DNA of 64,000 nucleotides from AP-15 sp963814805 (GCA_963814805.1 CAWFER010000008.1:1-64000); one strand, 5' to 3'. Counted from the first letter of the stretch, positions 18,124 through 27,990 are shown. Made by a program: numbers and translations. The notes: generated by a model from the sequence alone, not told the origin.

Positions 18124-19986
18124 CTATTCGGCGGCGGCGAGCCCCGACGGCCCGACCGGATCGAGAAACCCGCCCGATTGGCGGCGCCACAGCCGGGCAT
18201 AGGTGCTGTTGGCGGCAAGCAGCGAGGAATGAGTCCCCTCCTCGACGATCTGCCCCTTGTCCAGCACCACCAGCCGGTCGAGCCGCGCGATCGTCGACAA
18301 CCGATGGGCGATGGCGATGACCGTGCGCCCGCGCATCAGGCTTTCCAGCTGCTCCTGGATCGCCGCTTCGACTTCCAAATCGAGCGAGGAGGTGGCCTCG
18401 TCGAGGACCAGGATCGGGGCATCCTTCAGGATCACGCGGGCGAGCGCGACGCGCTGGCGCTGGCCGCCCGACAGCTTGACCCCGCGCTCGCCGACATGCG
18501 CGTCAAAACCGCGGCGGCCGTTCCAATCCTCCACTCTCTCGATGAATTCGATCGCATGCGCCTGCGCCGCGGCGCGCCGCACCTCCCACTCGCTCGCCTG
18601 CGGCCGGCCATAGCGGATGTTGTCGCGGATCGAGCGGTGCAATAAAGAAGTGTCCTGGGTCACCATCGCGATGTGGGCGCGCAGGCTTTCCTGGGTGACA
18701 TCGGCGATATTTTGCCCGTCGATCAGGATGCGGCCGCTTTCGAGGTCGTAAAAGCGCAGCAACAGGTTGACGAGCGTTGATTTACCCGCGCCCGACGGGC
18801 CGACCAGCCCGACCCGCTCGCCGGGCGCGATCGTCAGGTCGATCCCGTGCAATACGCCGCGCGCGGTCCCATAGCCGAACTGCACATCCTCGAAACGCAC
18901 ATGCCCGCGGTCGATCCGCAGCGGCGCCGCGTCGGCCCGGTCCGGCATCTGGCGCGGCACCGCGATCGAGCGCATGCCGTCCTGCACGACGCCGATATTT
19001 TCGAAGATCGTCGTCACATTCTGCGCCACAAAACCGGCGATGTTGGCGATCTGCCAGGTCAGCGGCAATGACATCGCCACGGTGCCGATGGCGATCCGGC
19101 CGTCGCTCCACAGCCAGATTGCGACCGCCCCGGTGCCGACCACCATCGCGGCGTTGAGCGCCGCGAGCAGCACGCCGACGAGCGTCGTCAAGCGCAGCTG
19201 CGCGCGGAACGCCTCGGTCTGCTCGTCGACCGCCTCGCGGACGAACGCGTCCTCATCGCGCGGCCGGGCAAAGAGCTTGACCGTCAGGATGTTGGTATAG
19301 CTGTCGACAACCCGGCCGACCAGGGTCGAGCGCGTCTCCGAAGAGCGCCGCGAGCGGATGCGCAGGCGGGGCACGAAAAAGCGCAGCAGGACCGCATATC
19401 CGGCGAACCACAGCAGCACCGGCGCCGCCAGCCGGATGTCGCTGCGGCCCATCAGGATCATCGCCCCGCTGCCGTAGACCAGGATGTACCAGACCGCATT
19501 GGTGGCCGACACGACGCTTTCGCGCAATGCCGGGCCAGCCTGCATGACCCGGTTGGCGATACGGCCGGCGAAATCGTTCTGAAAAAAGGTCCAGCTCTGC
19601 CGCACCACGTGCCAGTGGCTTTGCCAGCGCACCATGTTGGAAAGGCCGGCGGCGATCGCCTGGTTGGTGATCAGGTTCTGCAGCAGCAGCGCCGATGGCC
19701 GGGCGACGAGCAGCACCGCGGCCATGCCGATCAACTGCGGCCACCAGGTATGGAACGCCTGTTCCGGGCGGTTGTGCGAGACCACGGTCACGACACGGCC
19801 GATGAACACCGGGATCAGGGTGTCGAGCACCGCGACCGCAGAGCCGGCGGCGAACAGAGCCAGGACGAGACCGCGCGCCTGCCGGGCATGATGCCAGTAG
19901 AATGCGGCGAGGCCTGCGGGCGGCGGCGCCTCCGGCGACAGCGCCGTCGGCTCGAGCAGACTTTCAAAGAACCGGAACACACGCAT
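18124..19986 (-). CDS. ABC transporter, fused permease-ATPase half-transporter (MsbA-like)
   Basis: A 620-residue exporter half-transporter. Residues about 45-330 carry six membrane helices (for example LVLALFAAGSAVAVLDTLIPVF and LIGMAAVLLVARPSALLL). Residues about 370-600 form the ATPase: Walker A GPSGAGKST, Q-loop VTQDTSLLHRSIRDNI, signature LSGGQRQR, Walker B ILVLDEATSSLD and H-loop AIAHRLSTIA. It probably works as a homodimer for lipids, glycolipids or drugs. I chose ATG 19986 (RVFRFFESLLEP) over the longer open frame to 20064. It is a single gene; the region upstream is shared with the divergent methyltransferase gene. Confidence 0.9.
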   Translation of the reverse strand: MRVFRFFESLLEPTALSPEAPPPAGLAAFYWHHARQARGLVLALFAAGSAVAVLDTLIPVFIGRVVTVVSHNRPEQAFHTWWPQLIGMAAVLLVARPSALLLQNLITNQAIAAGLSNMVRWQSHWHVVRQSWTFFQNDFAGRIANRVMQAGPALRESVVSATNAVWYILVYGSGAMILMGRSDIRLAAPVLLWFAGYAVLLRFFVPRLRIRSRRSSETRSTLVGRVVDSYTNILTVKLFARPRDEDAFVREAVDEQTEAFRAQLRLTTLVGVLLAALNAAMVVGTGAVAIWLWSDGRIAIGTVAMSLPLTWQIANIAGFVAQNVTTIFENIGVVQDGMRSIAVPRQMPDRADAAPLRIDRGHVRFEDVQFGYGTARGVLHGIDLTIAPGERVGLVGPSGAGKSTLVNLLLRFYDLESGRILIDGQNIADVTQESLRAHIAMVTQDTSLLHRSIRDNIRYGRPQASEWEVRRAAAQAHAIEFIERVEDWNGRRGFDAHVGERGVKLSGGQRQRVALARVILKDAPILVLDEATSSLDLEVEAAIQEQLESLMRGRTVIAIAHRLSTIARLDRLVVLDKGQIVEEGTHSSLLAANSTYARLWRRQSGGFLDPVGPSGLAAAE

Positions 19987-20341
19987 GATCTGGGCTCTAT
20001 CGCGGGACCTTTGTGGAGCGAACAAAATCGGGCCGGCCGAAGCGGGTGGCCCACTGCCCAGCAAACGGGCAGCCTAGCACATCCTACGCCGCCGGACCGA
20101 ACAAGATCCCAATCCCCGCCCTGCCTGCCGGTCATGGCTGCCGGTCATGGCTGGGGATCATGGCTGGCGGTCGCGGTGATCGCCGAATCCTGGCGGCGGC
20201 CCTCGCCAATGCGGGAGTCAAACCGGGTTGTCGGCCTCGGGTTGATTCGCGCTATCCTGGGTCGGCATAAGAACCGTAATCACGCTGCGAATCGACGTCC
20301 GGCCAGAGAGACCGTGAAGGGCCGAACCTGATCGATCAGAA
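19987..20341. other. Intergenic region with short imperfect repeats
   Basis: About 355 bases between the divergent ABC transporter and methyltransferase genes. Around 20127-20175 a 14-15 base unit containing TCATGGCTG recurs three times (GCCGGTCATGGCT twice, then GGGATCATGGCTGG). No RNA gene, clear promoter or conserved coding frame was recognised. Confidence 0.45.
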
Positions 20342-21343
20342 ATGATAGGCGCCATGGCTAAGTTACAGCTTTTTGTTGACGGTTGCTCTGCGGTGGAGAT
20401 CCGTGGCTGGATCGACGACGGCGGCCCGGTCGAGGCGATCGACATCGAGGTCAATCAGGCCTGGGTCTGTACCCTGTCGCCGACGATGTATCGCGCCGAT
20501 CTCGAGCAGGCCGGCATCGGCGATGGTCGGCGCGCCTTCGCCTTTCCGCTGACCGGCCGTTTGCGCCCGGGCAACAACCTCGTCGTCGTCAAGCGCGGCG
20601 ACAAAACCCTCTGGCAAAAACCAGACGTATTGCTGCTCACCGTCGATCATCCGCAGGCGCACGCGATGTCGCAACAGCGCTGGCGCGGCGAGGAGCCCGC
20701 CGCGAGCCTGACTTGGGGGCGGCTGATGACCGGCGACACGCTGTGGGATTTCTACCAGAAGATGCGAACCTTCGCGGCCAACGATCGAATCCTCGAAATC
20801 GGGCCGGGATACGGCCGGCTCCTCAAAACCGCAATCGAGCGGAACATCCCGTTTTCCTCCTATACCGGCCTCGAACTCTCGGCGGCCAGGGTCGCGCAGC
20901 TGCGCACTGAGTTCAACTTCGGCGCCGTTCGATTCGTTGACGGCGACATCGACAGCTGGATCGGCGACCAGCCCTTCGATGTGGTCATCTGCTCGAGCAC
21001 CTTCGAGCACCTGCACCCCGATTGCAAACGCGCCCTCAGAAATATCCGTGAGCAACTGGCGGCAGATGGTTCAGTATTCATCGATTTCATTCGCGCCGAG
21101 GCGTCGGCGGTTTCCTTTGAGGAAACTGGCACTTACGTGAAAATATATTCGCAAGATGAGCTACGAGATGTTTTCGAGGAATGCGGCTACGCCATCCGGG
21201 CAATCGAGGCCTGCACTCTAGGACAAGACGCCCACGGCCAGCCGGTAAATCGCTTCGTGGTCATGGCGGCGCGCGGCGGCCAGAGAGGAGCAAACACACG
21301 CTTGATCTTGATGACAAAGAAAATCTTTTTAGCAGGCTGTTGA
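20342..21343 (+). CDS. Class I SAM-dependent methyltransferase with N-terminal beta domain
   Basis: A 333-residue protein. Residues about 5-85 form a beta-rich domain (LQLFVDGCSAVEIRGWIDD) seen in proteins of glycan clusters. The methyltransferase follows: motif I is ILEIGPGYGRLLK, later DGDIDSW and FDVVICSSTFEHLHPD. The substrate is unknown; the neighbours (two glycosyltransferases and a second methyltransferase) suggest surface glycan decoration. ATG 20354 (AKLQLF) is an equally good start. The last 25 residues (after RFVVMAAR) look unlike the family, and the sequence AGCAGGCTGTTGAAGAAG beside the stop resembles an IS end, so the tail may be altered. Confidence 0.82.
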   Translation: MIGAMAKLQLFVDGCSAVEIRGWIDDGGPVEAIDIEVNQAWVCTLSPTMYRADLEQAGIGDGRRAFAFPLTGRLRPGNNLVVVKRGDKTLWQKPDVLLLTVDHPQAHAMSQQRWRGEEPAASLTWGRLMTGDTLWDFYQKMRTFAANDRILEIGPGYGRLLKTAIERNIPFSSYTGLELSAARVAQLRTEFNFGAVRFVDGDIDSWIGDQPFDVVICSSTFEHLHPDCKRALRNIREQLAADGSVFIDFIRAEASAVSFEETGTYVKIYSQDELRDVFEECGYAIRAIEACTLGQDAHGQPVNRFVVMAARGGQRGANTRLILMTKKIFLAGC

Positions 21344-21441
21344 AGAAGTCACTCGCGTTCGGCGACGAAGCCCGAAGTCGTCGCCTTTGTGGATGAAGAT
21401 ATGGCCGACGAGGCGGCTGGCGGCGCCCAAGGTGGGCTAGA

Positions 21442-21729
21442 GTGCGCAATGGGAGACAATCCCCTAAGTGGAAATACATTGAAGACCGTCTTTTTGTGGT
21501 GGCAAAATCAACGGTTGCCGCCACGGGATTTGGGTATGTCGACTATGACGCGCAAGCCAAAACCGCCTTTGGCAAACAGGCCCGGTACGGCATCAGCCTC
21601 AGCCGGCCGCATTGGACCTTGAAGGTGGTAGAGGAGGACTACGCAGTGCGAATGCTTGGTTATGCTGAGCGGGCCTTGGACGACCATCAGGATGTCCTGA
21701 TTGTCGGAAAGCCCGGGATCAACGATTGA
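21442..21729 (+). CDS. Small hypothetical protein
   Basis: An open frame of 95 residues with no recognised domain. It starts with NGRQSPKWKYIEDRLFVVAK and ends VLIVGKPGIND. The composition is ordinary and soluble. The DNA around it (21344-21841) is less GC-rich than its neighbours. It sits between a methyltransferase gene and a glycosyltransferase gene on the same strand. It may be a remnant of a larger gene. Confidence 0.35.
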   Translation: MRNGRQSPKWKYIEDRLFVVAKSTVAATGFGYVDYDAQAKTAFGKQARYGISLSRPHWTLKVVEEDYAVRMLGYAERALDDHQDVLIVGKPGIND

Positions 21730-21841
21730 CAAATCAGATTTGGCGCCTGGCGCTGGGTCCAGCCAAACTGCATGGATCGAGCATCTTCGGCACCTGCCAA
21801 CAGTAGTATAATCCGGCAAGGCTAGGTGGACGTTTTGGGGA

Positions 21842-23188
21842 ATGCGGCGTTTCGGAGGAATGCGATTGCGCCAATCGGTTTCCAGATCTCTCAATGAAAT
21901 TGTCGATCAACGAATCAGTCGGCGGATTAACTCATCACGATTATTCGATGTCGATGACTATCGGCGATTGCACGTCGATTTGCAGGCGCACGGGCGCAGC
22001 GAGCTTTACGACCATTATGTAGACTGGGGTCTCACCGAGCAGCGCCAGCCCTTCACCCCAAGCACGATCGCCCGCGTCCTCGGCGAGGTGGATCGCGACT
22101 ATGCGAGCCACGCCGAAAAGTTTCTGGCGCGGTTCGAGGCCGGCCAGACCGACACCGCCAAGCGCGATCGATTCCGCCAGACCGAACTCATCGGCGTGAT
22201 TCGCCACTCGATGACCAACCATTTCATGCAGCCGATCGCGGAGACTATCGCCTACGCGCTGCGCCGCGCCGGCGCCCGCTGCATGCTCCTAACCGAGCTC
22301 GACCCCTATCCCGAGGCGATCACCTGCCCGATCGTGATCGCACCGCACGAGTTCTTCATCTTTCCGGCGCCGGACTACTATCGGTCGGCCGAATTCCTGG
22401 CGAGATACATTGCCTTCAATACCGAGCAGCTGCCATCGCCGTGGTTTCGCGCCGGGTTGGCCTCCCTCTACGCGGCCCGCGCGGCGCTCGACATCAATTT
22501 CCAGTCGGCGACGGTGCTGTCCTCGGCGATGCCCGCTGAATATTTCCTGCCGCCGTTCAACAGCGAGCTGCGCGACTGGTATCTTTCGAAAATGGATCGC
22601 GACCACCCGCTGTTTCGCTGGCTCGACAGCGACATCCGCCGGCGTTTCGGCATCGCCACCCCGCTCGCCGAACGGCCGCTCGATCTGTTTTTTGCCGGCT
22701 ACAAGACCCCGGAGCGGACCAATTTCTTGGTCCGGTCGGCGAGCTATCTGGCGCAGAAGAATTGCTTCCTGGCCTATTCGGACATCCCGCCCAGGACCCG
22801 CCAGCTAGACAGCTCCACCGCGAGCCTGTTTCCGAACTACCTCGGGTTGGCGGCCCAGACCAAGATCGTCTTGGCCCTGCACCGCTATCCGGTCGGGTAT
22901 TTCGAATGGGAGCGAATCGTCGCCCAAGGCTTTGCCAACGGCGCGCTGGTGATCGCCTCGCGCTGCCTGCGTTCGCCGTTCTTCGCCCCCGGGGTCCACT
23001 ACCTCGAAATGCCGATGCGAAATCTCGACAAGCTGGTCAAATGGGTTCTGGACACCAGTTCGGGTGCGGAGCGGGCGCAGGCGGCGGCCGATGCGGCGCG
23101 AAATGTGCTCGATACAATGCTGACGCCCGAGCGGGCCGGCCGGTTTCTGCTGTCCTTTCTCGCCGATCTCGACGAGGGGTCGAGATGA
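21842..23188 (+). CDS. Glycosyltransferase-like protein of glycan island
   Basis: A 448-residue soluble protein. The first 90 residues (LFDVDDYRRLHVDLQAHGRS and LYDHYVDWGLTEQRQPF) resemble the small helical domain often fused to glycosyltransferases. The remainder has a GT-B-like layout: an N-terminal Rossmann-type half (TIAYALRRAGARCMLLTEL, IVIAPHEFFIFP) and a C-terminal half (LDLFFAGYKTPERTNFLVRS, LALHRYPVGYFEWERIVAQG, ANGALVIASRC). The donor and acceptor are unknown. Its TGA overlaps the ATG of the next glycosyltransferase gene (ATGA). Several ATG codons near the start make the exact N-terminus uncertain. Confidence 0.65.
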   Translation: MRRFGGMRLRQSVSRSLNEIVDQRISRRINSSRLFDVDDYRRLHVDLQAHGRSELYDHYVDWGLTEQRQPFTPSTIARVLGEVDRDYASHAEKFLARFEAGQTDTAKRDRFRQTELIGVIRHSMTNHFMQPIAETIAYALRRAGARCMLLTELDPYPEAITCPIVIAPHEFFIFPAPDYYRSAEFLARYIAFNTEQLPSPWFRAGLASLYAARAALDINFQSATVLSSAMPAEYFLPPFNSELRDWYLSKMDRDHPLFRWLDSDIRRRFGIATPLAERPLDLFFAGYKTPERTNFLVRSASYLAQKNCFLAYSDIPPRTRQLDSSTASLFPNYLGLAAQTKIVLALHRYPVGYFEWERIVAQGFANGALVIASRCLRSPFFAPGVHYLEMPMRNLDKLVKWVLDTSSGAERAQAAADAARNVLDTMLTPERAGRFLLSFLADLDEGSR

Positions 23189-23943
23189 GCTTCCCGACCC
23201 TCGCTGATGCGGTGTTCGAGGGCGGCGGCGGCGCCCAGCCTGGGGTCGGCGTCACGATTATCGTCACCCTTTATAATTATGCCCGCTACATCGAGGCGGC
23301 GCTCGACAGCGCCTTCGACCAGACCCACCGCAATCTCGAACTGGTGGTGGTCAACGACTGCTCCTCGGACGGTTCGGAGGCGGTGGCGCTAGCCTGGCTG
23401 AAACAGCATGGCAGCCGCTTCACCCGCGCCGTGCTGCTCACCAATGCCGACAATTACGGCTTGAGCATTTCACGCAATATTGCGTTTTCCACGGCGTCTA
23501 ATGAATATATCTTTGTTCTGGACGCCGACAACATGCTCTATCCTCCCGCCGCGGCAAAGCTGCTGGCCGCCTGCATCAATTCGGGAGCACAAGCGGCCTA
23601 CAGCCAGATCGAGCTGTTCGACGAAAAAGCCGATATCGGCGCCGCCTATACCTGGAACCCGGAGCATCTTGCCGGCGGCAATTACATCGACGCGATGGCC
23701 TTGATCCGCAAAAGCGCATGGTCGGCGGTCGGCGGCTACCATCCGTTCGAAAGCGGCGGCTGGGAGGATTACGACCTGTGGTGCAAATTCGTCGAACACG
23801 GTTTTGAAGGCGTGTTTGTTCCGCAGATCCTGTGCCGCTACCGGGTGCACAACACCTCGATGCTGCGACTGGAGACCAATATCAATGTCGGCAAGGTGAT
23901 CACCGAACTGGTCGTGCGTCACCCCTGGCTCACCTTGCGTTAG
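23185..23943 (+). CDS. Family 2 glycosyltransferase
   Basis: A 252-residue GT-A enzyme of family GT2. It has VGVTIIVTLYNYARYIEAAL, then LELVVVNDCSSDGSEAVAL (nucleotide-binding Asp), the metal-binding VLDADNMLYPPA (DxD) and the acceptor-side WEDYDLWCKFVEHG with the typical ED motif. It is probably cytosolic and acts on a polysaccharide or glycolipid. Translation is coupled with the upstream gene by ATGA overlap, and the methyltransferase gene follows on the same strand. Confidence 0.88.
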   Translation: MSFPTLADAVFEGGGGAQPGVGVTIIVTLYNYARYIEAALDSAFDQTHRNLELVVVNDCSSDGSEAVALAWLKQHGSRFTRAVLLTNADNYGLSISRNIAFSTASNEYIFVLDADNMLYPPAAAKLLAACINSGAQAAYSQIELFDEKADIGAAYTWNPEHLAGGNYIDAMALIRKSAWSAVGGYHPFESGGWEDYDLWCKFVEHGFEGVFVPQILCRYRVHNTSMLRLETNINVGKVITELVVRHPWLTLR

Positions 23944-24014
23944 GCCGTCGGCTGGCGCCGCCTCGGTACGGCCGGCCCCGCGGCCGACCGGCAGCGATTG
24001 CGGAGATGATTCGA

Positions 24015-25267
24015 ATGGACGAACGCTATACCACCGAGATGGGGGGACCTACCCTCTATGAGCATTGGCACCGCTACGCTCATGCCGCCGCCTGGACCGC
24101 CGGCAAGCGCGTTCTCGACGCGGCCAGCGGCAGCGGCTACGGGTCGGCCTTTCTGGCTGGCGGCGCCGGCTCGGTTTTCGGCATCGAACTCGACCACGAC
24201 GCCGTCGAGCACGCCTCGCTCGCCTATAAGCACATCAAGAACTTGACCTTCTCGCAAGGCGACGTGACCAGGCTGCCGTTCCCCGATCGGTGCTTCGACG
24301 TCGTCACCTCATTTGAAACCCTGGAGCATATTCGCGATCCCGAAGCGGCGCTGATCGAGTTCAAGCGAGTATTGACCCCGCAGGGGCTGCTTATCGCCTC
24401 GACCCCGGATCGCCTGATCTACACGGACAAGCTCGGCCAGCGGAACAAGTATCATGTCTGTGAACTGAGCCGCCCCGAATTTGAAAGGATTTGCGCCAGG
24501 CACTTCGCCAATCACGCGATTGTCGGGCAGAAACTTTACTATGTGTCGCTGATCGCACCCGACGACAGCCAACTATTGGGCCGGCAAAAACAGCTCGCCT
24601 GCTTTTCCCGGACCGATGGTGCGCCGGTCCATTTGCTGCAGCCGATCGAGGAGGCCGTCTATATGATCGCCTTCTGCTCGAACGGTCGTCTTGACCTTGA
24701 CCAGCCGAAGGCCTCGATCTTTGTCGACAACGACCGCTCGGTGCAGGGCGAGCGCGACCTCTTGATCGGCTGGTCCCAATCGATCAAGCGCAAACTCGAT
24801 CGGCTGACCGAAGAAAAGCAGCAATGGTCGAACGAACAGGATTTGCGCGAGCGCCTCGCCGCGGTCGAGCAGGGCGCGGCGCCCGACCCTTTAGCCAAGA
24901 TAGCCGACGCGCTCGATGCCCGGCTCGGGCCGATCATGACCGATCTCGAGGCGATGCGGACGAGCCACGCCACCGCGGCGCTCGACCTCGCCGAACGTTT
25001 CAATTCATGGTTCAGAACGATCGGCCGGGATCTCGAAGATTTACGCTCTGCGGTCGATCGCGATCGACGCGATTCGCAGATCGCGACCACCGAGATCAGA
25101 CGACGGCTGACCGATGAAATCGAGCAGGCAGAGGCCCGTGAAACCCTATTGAGGCATCGCCTCGACGCGGTGATCGCCTCGCGCTCGTGGGGCGGATCAC
25201 CGGCCCGATGCGAGCCGCCGGACAGCTGCTCAAGGACGGGCTCGCCGTGGTCCGCCGGCGCGCCTGA
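24015..25267 (+). CDS. SAM-dependent methyltransferase with C-terminal coiled coil (frameshift near the 3' end)
   Basis: About 415 residues. The N-terminal half is a class I methyltransferase: motif I VLDAASGSGYGSAFLAG, acidic IELDHDAVEHA, then FPDRCFDVVTSFETLEHI. The C-terminal half (about residues 250-380) is rich in charged heptads (DRLTEEKQQWSNEQDLRERL, RRDSQIATTEIRRRLTDE) and predicts a coiled coil, as in polymer-capping or chain-length proteins of O-antigen clusters. Near 25190, in a run of G, the frame changes: the expected tail SWRITGPMRAAGQLLKDGL, ending at TGA 25265-25267, is reached only by a one-base shift. Without it the frame runs to 25343 into antisense of the next gene. ATG 24006 is an alternative start. 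Confidence 0.75.
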
Positions 25268-26116
25268 CCTCAGGCTCGGATCATCTGCCGAAGCAGCGGC
25301 CAGGGCGCTCACGCCGCCGTCGCGCAGCACCCGGTCGCGGTAGCGCTCGACTTCGAGCGGCAACCCGGCGGACGGGCGTCCGGCGGCGATCCACCCGTCA
25401 AGATTGCCCGGTCCCCAATTGTAGGCGGCGACCGCGTCCGGCCAGTCGCCGTAGCGGCGGTAGAGCTGCGCCAGATAGGCCCGCCCGAGCAGCCGGTTCT
25501 GGGTCAGGTCGAACCGGTCGCCGCCGCCCGCATCGGTCGCCGCCGCCAGCGACACCTGCATCGGTCCCTGCGGTCCGCGGAATTCCGAGCGCCACATCGA
25601 CGGATCGGCGCCATGGCTCGATTCGGCCCCGTCGACGGCAAACGCGACACGATCGAGAGCGGCGCCATTCGCCGGCGCGAACAGATCGAGCCCGGCGCTC
25701 TCAGTCGCCGCCAACCCGGCGCTATCGGGCCACGACGTCGCCGGGCCGCGCAGCACCGTGACCGGCCGCTCCAGCGGGTTAGCAAAGCTGACGGTTTCGC
25801 TGCTGCCGGCGGCGGCGCGCCGTATCGCCGGGAAAACCGCCGCCGCTGCGGTCATCGCGCCGCGGCGCGAAATGCCATGAGCCCCGGGCGACCTTGCCTT
25901 GCCGTCGCCGCGCACGATCCTCACCGGCGGCAGCCGGGGGTCGGCAAAGGTGACGATCTGCGCATTCTGCGAATTGCTGCCGATCAGCGCCCGGACCCGC
26001 GCCGCGACCGTTGTCGGCTTTGTGATCGAGCCGGCCGGCGCTGCGGCCGACGACCCTGCAAGGATCGGCCATGCCGCTACTGCCGCGATCATGAGGAGCA
26101 TATTGCGACGCCTCAT
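25265..26116 (-). CDS. Lytic transglycosylase-like protein with signal peptide
   Basis: The N-terminus RRRNMLLMIAAVAAWPILAG is a signal peptide. The lysozyme-like core is at about residues 165-250: VAFAVDGAESSHGADPSMWR (catalytic Glu in ESSHG), GPQGPMQVSLAAA, FDLTQNRLLGRAYLAQLYRR and AVAAYNWGPGNLDGWI. This is the SLT family that cleaves peptidoglycan in the periplasm. The middle region (30-160) has low-complexity Ala/Pro. The core is followed by YRDRVLRDGG. The frame then stays open to 24659 but lies antisense to the methyltransferase gene, so I end the gene near the convergent stop; the true end is uncertain and may involve a frameshift. Confidence 0.72.
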
Positions 26117-26294
26117 AGGCGAAGTGGTGCAGGATCGCCGCCCCTCATGTCAAGCGCCTCGGGTCGCCCCCAGGGCCGCCCCTAGAATCGCCACGGGGTC
26201 GGCCCCGCGGGATCGGCCCTTGTCAGCGATTCGGCCGGTCGGCTAGCATCGGCCGCATCCGATCTCTCTCCCGAAAATCCGAGGACCATATGCG

Positions 26295-26732
26295 ATGCCA
26301 AAGATCCTGATCGTGCACGGCGCCGGCATGAACATGCGCGGCAAGGTCCAGACCGAGATCTTCGGGCCGATGACCCTGCCTGAATACGACGAGCGGATTC
26401 GCGGCTATGCCGCCGAACTCGGCCTCGAGATCGAGATCTTTCATTCCAATGTCGAAGGCGAAATCGTCAACAAGCTCTATGAGGCCAACGACAAGGGCTT
26501 CGACGCGGCCCTGTTCAACCCGGCGGCGTTCGGCAGCGGCTATCCGACATTGGTCGCAGCGATCTCGCAGGTAAAGTTTCCGACGATCGAAATCCATATC
26601 TCGAACCCGATCCGGCGCGGACCGGCCTCGCAGACGGCGGGGGTCAGCCAGGGCATCGTCGCCGGGTTCGGGGTCGCCGGCTACTATCTGGCGTTGCGCG
26701 GCGTGCGCGACCTGCTCGCGGCGAAGAAATGA
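26295..26732 (+). CDS. Type II dehydroquinase-like protein lacking catalytic Tyr
   Basis: A 145-residue flavodoxin-like protein of the type II 3-dehydroquinate dehydratase family. It aligns along its full length with the family: KILIVHGAGMNMRGK, the loop EIFGPMTLPEYDE, FHSNVEGEIVNKLYEA, ALFNPAAFGSGYPTLVAA, EIHISNPIRR and GIVAGFGVAGYYLAL. The catalytic Tyr of the loop (REPEIYG in true AroQ) is Phe here, and the His of the AYTHTS motif is missing. The His in EIHISN remains. Dehydroquinase activity is therefore doubtful. Its stop overlaps the start of an oxidoreductase gene (ATGA), suggesting a joint role in a sugar or cyclitol pathway. AGGA ahead of the ATG supports the start. Confidence 0.82.
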   Translation: MPKILIVHGAGMNMRGKVQTEIFGPMTLPEYDERIRGYAAELGLEIEIFHSNVEGEIVNKLYEANDKGFDAALFNPAAFGSGYPTLVAAISQVKFPTIEIHISNPIRRGPASQTAGVSQGIVAGFGVAGYYLALRGVRDLLAAKK

Positions 26733-27742
26733 TCCGCGCCGCGATTGTCGGGCTCGGCCGCTGGGGCCGCACCCTGGTCGGCGCGATCGAGGGCCGGAGC
26801 ATCGAATTCAAATTCACCGCCGGCCACAGCCGCACCCGTGCTTCAGCCGAGCCGTTCTGCCGCGAGCACGACATCGCCTATTGCGACGAGCTCGACCGCA
26901 TCCTCGCCGATCCGGCGATCGACGCGGTCGTGTTCGCCACCCCGCACAGCCAGCACGGGGCGCAGGTTGAGCGCGCCGCCGCGGCCGGCAAGCATGTGTT
27001 GATGGAAAAGCCGTTCACCCTCGATGTGGCGAGCGCCGAAAAGGCTCTGGCGGCGGTGGCGCGGGCCCGGGTCACCCTGGGGGTGGCCTATCCGCGACGC
27101 TTTCATCCGGCGATGATCGAGCTGAAGGCGCGGCTCGACGACGGCCGCCTCGGGTTGCCCACCCATAGCGAGAGCGCGCAGGCCTCGCCGGCCGGGCATT
27201 TCATGCCGCAGGGCTACTACTGGCGCGCCGACCCGCAGGAGGCGCCGGCGGGTGCCATGACCGCGACCGGGGTGCATAATCTCGACGCGCTGATCTACCT
27301 CTTCGGCCGGATCGACGAGGTCTATTGCAAAAGCCTGCGCCGCCTCGTGCCGACCCTCGAGGACACGACGAGCGTCTTGATCGGCATGGAAAACGGCATG
27401 TCGGCGAGCCTCTATTGCTCGCTGGTTACAGCGCCGACCTACCGCTTTGCGGTCTACGGCACCAAGGGTGCGGTCGAGCTTTCCGGCCAGAACCTCGATT
27501 TCCGCTTCTCCGCGGTCCCGGCCGAGCCGCCCGCCGGGCGCCACCGCGCCTCGCCGCCCGAACTCATTGAATACAAGGGCTTCAACGCGCTCGCCGCCGA
27601 ATTGGAGGGCTTCGCCGCGGCGATCGAAGGCCGCCGCCCGTACCCGATCACCGCCGACGAAATCCGGCACGGCGTCGCCGCCTTCGAGGCGATCGTGCGC
27701 TCGGCCGCCACCGGCCAGCCAGTCAAGGTAGCGCGGGATTGA
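26729..27742 (+). CDS. Gfo/Idh/MocA-family oxidoreductase
   Basis: A 337-residue NAD(P)-dependent dehydrogenase. The Rossmann motif AAIVGLGRWGRTL is at the N-terminus, the conserved EKP of HVLMEKPFTLDVA is at about residues 93-95, and a C-terminal alpha/beta domain follows (AYPRRFHPAMIELKA; GAMTATGVHNLDALIYLFG with the family's catalytic-side DALIYL). Members oxidise sugars, inositols or related alcohols; the substrate is unknown. It is coupled by ATGA overlap to the dehydroquinase-like gene. Its 3' end overlaps, convergently, the tail of the interrupted SIR2-like gene. Confidence 0.88.
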   Translation: MIRAAIVGLGRWGRTLVGAIEGRSIEFKFTAGHSRTRASAEPFCREHDIAYCDELDRILADPAIDAVVFATPHSQHGAQVERAAAAGKHVLMEKPFTLDVASAEKALAAVARARVTLGVAYPRRFHPAMIELKARLDDGRLGLPTHSESAQASPAGHFMPQGYYWRADPQEAPAGAMTATGVHNLDALIYLFGRIDEVYCKSLRRLVPTLEDTTSVLIGMENGMSASLYCSLVTAPTYRFAVYGTKGAVELSGQNLDFRFSAVPAEPPAGRHRASPPELIEYKGFNALAAELEGFAAAIEGRRPYPITADEIRHGVAAFEAIVRSAATGQPVKVARD

Positions 27743-27982
27743 TGGATCCGAATATTCGCGAAAATCCCCTCTCCCCCTCAAGGCTCATGTTCAGCGGGGG
27801 AAGGTAATGCCTTCGCCAAGCCGACAGAATTTCTTCGTGGATCGCGTAGACGCTTTTGTCTTTGCAAGAACCGTTCAACGACAACAGGAATGCGTGAGAG
27901 AGTATGTTCCAATACGCCCTTACTCCGAATACGCGTAGTGATTTTATGCGGTCAGAAATCTCGAATTGCATTTCCTCGGGAT

Positions 27983-27990
27983 TCGGATCA
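27983..27990 (+). repeat. 8-bp target site duplication, left copy
   Basis: TCGGATCA immediately left of the IS1595 element, identical to 29029-29036. Fusing the flanks across one copy restores the SIR2-like reading frame. Confidence 0.85.

Noticed and set aside
24659..25264. Extended C-terminus of the lytic transglycosylase
   Set aside because: This open stretch is antisense to the methyltransferase coiled coil and shows no domain; the protein core ends near 25300.
27723..27971. Stand-alone small gene of 82 residues
   Set aside because: It is the C-terminal part of the SIR2-like gene cut off by the IS1595 insertion, as shown by the frame across the target duplication.
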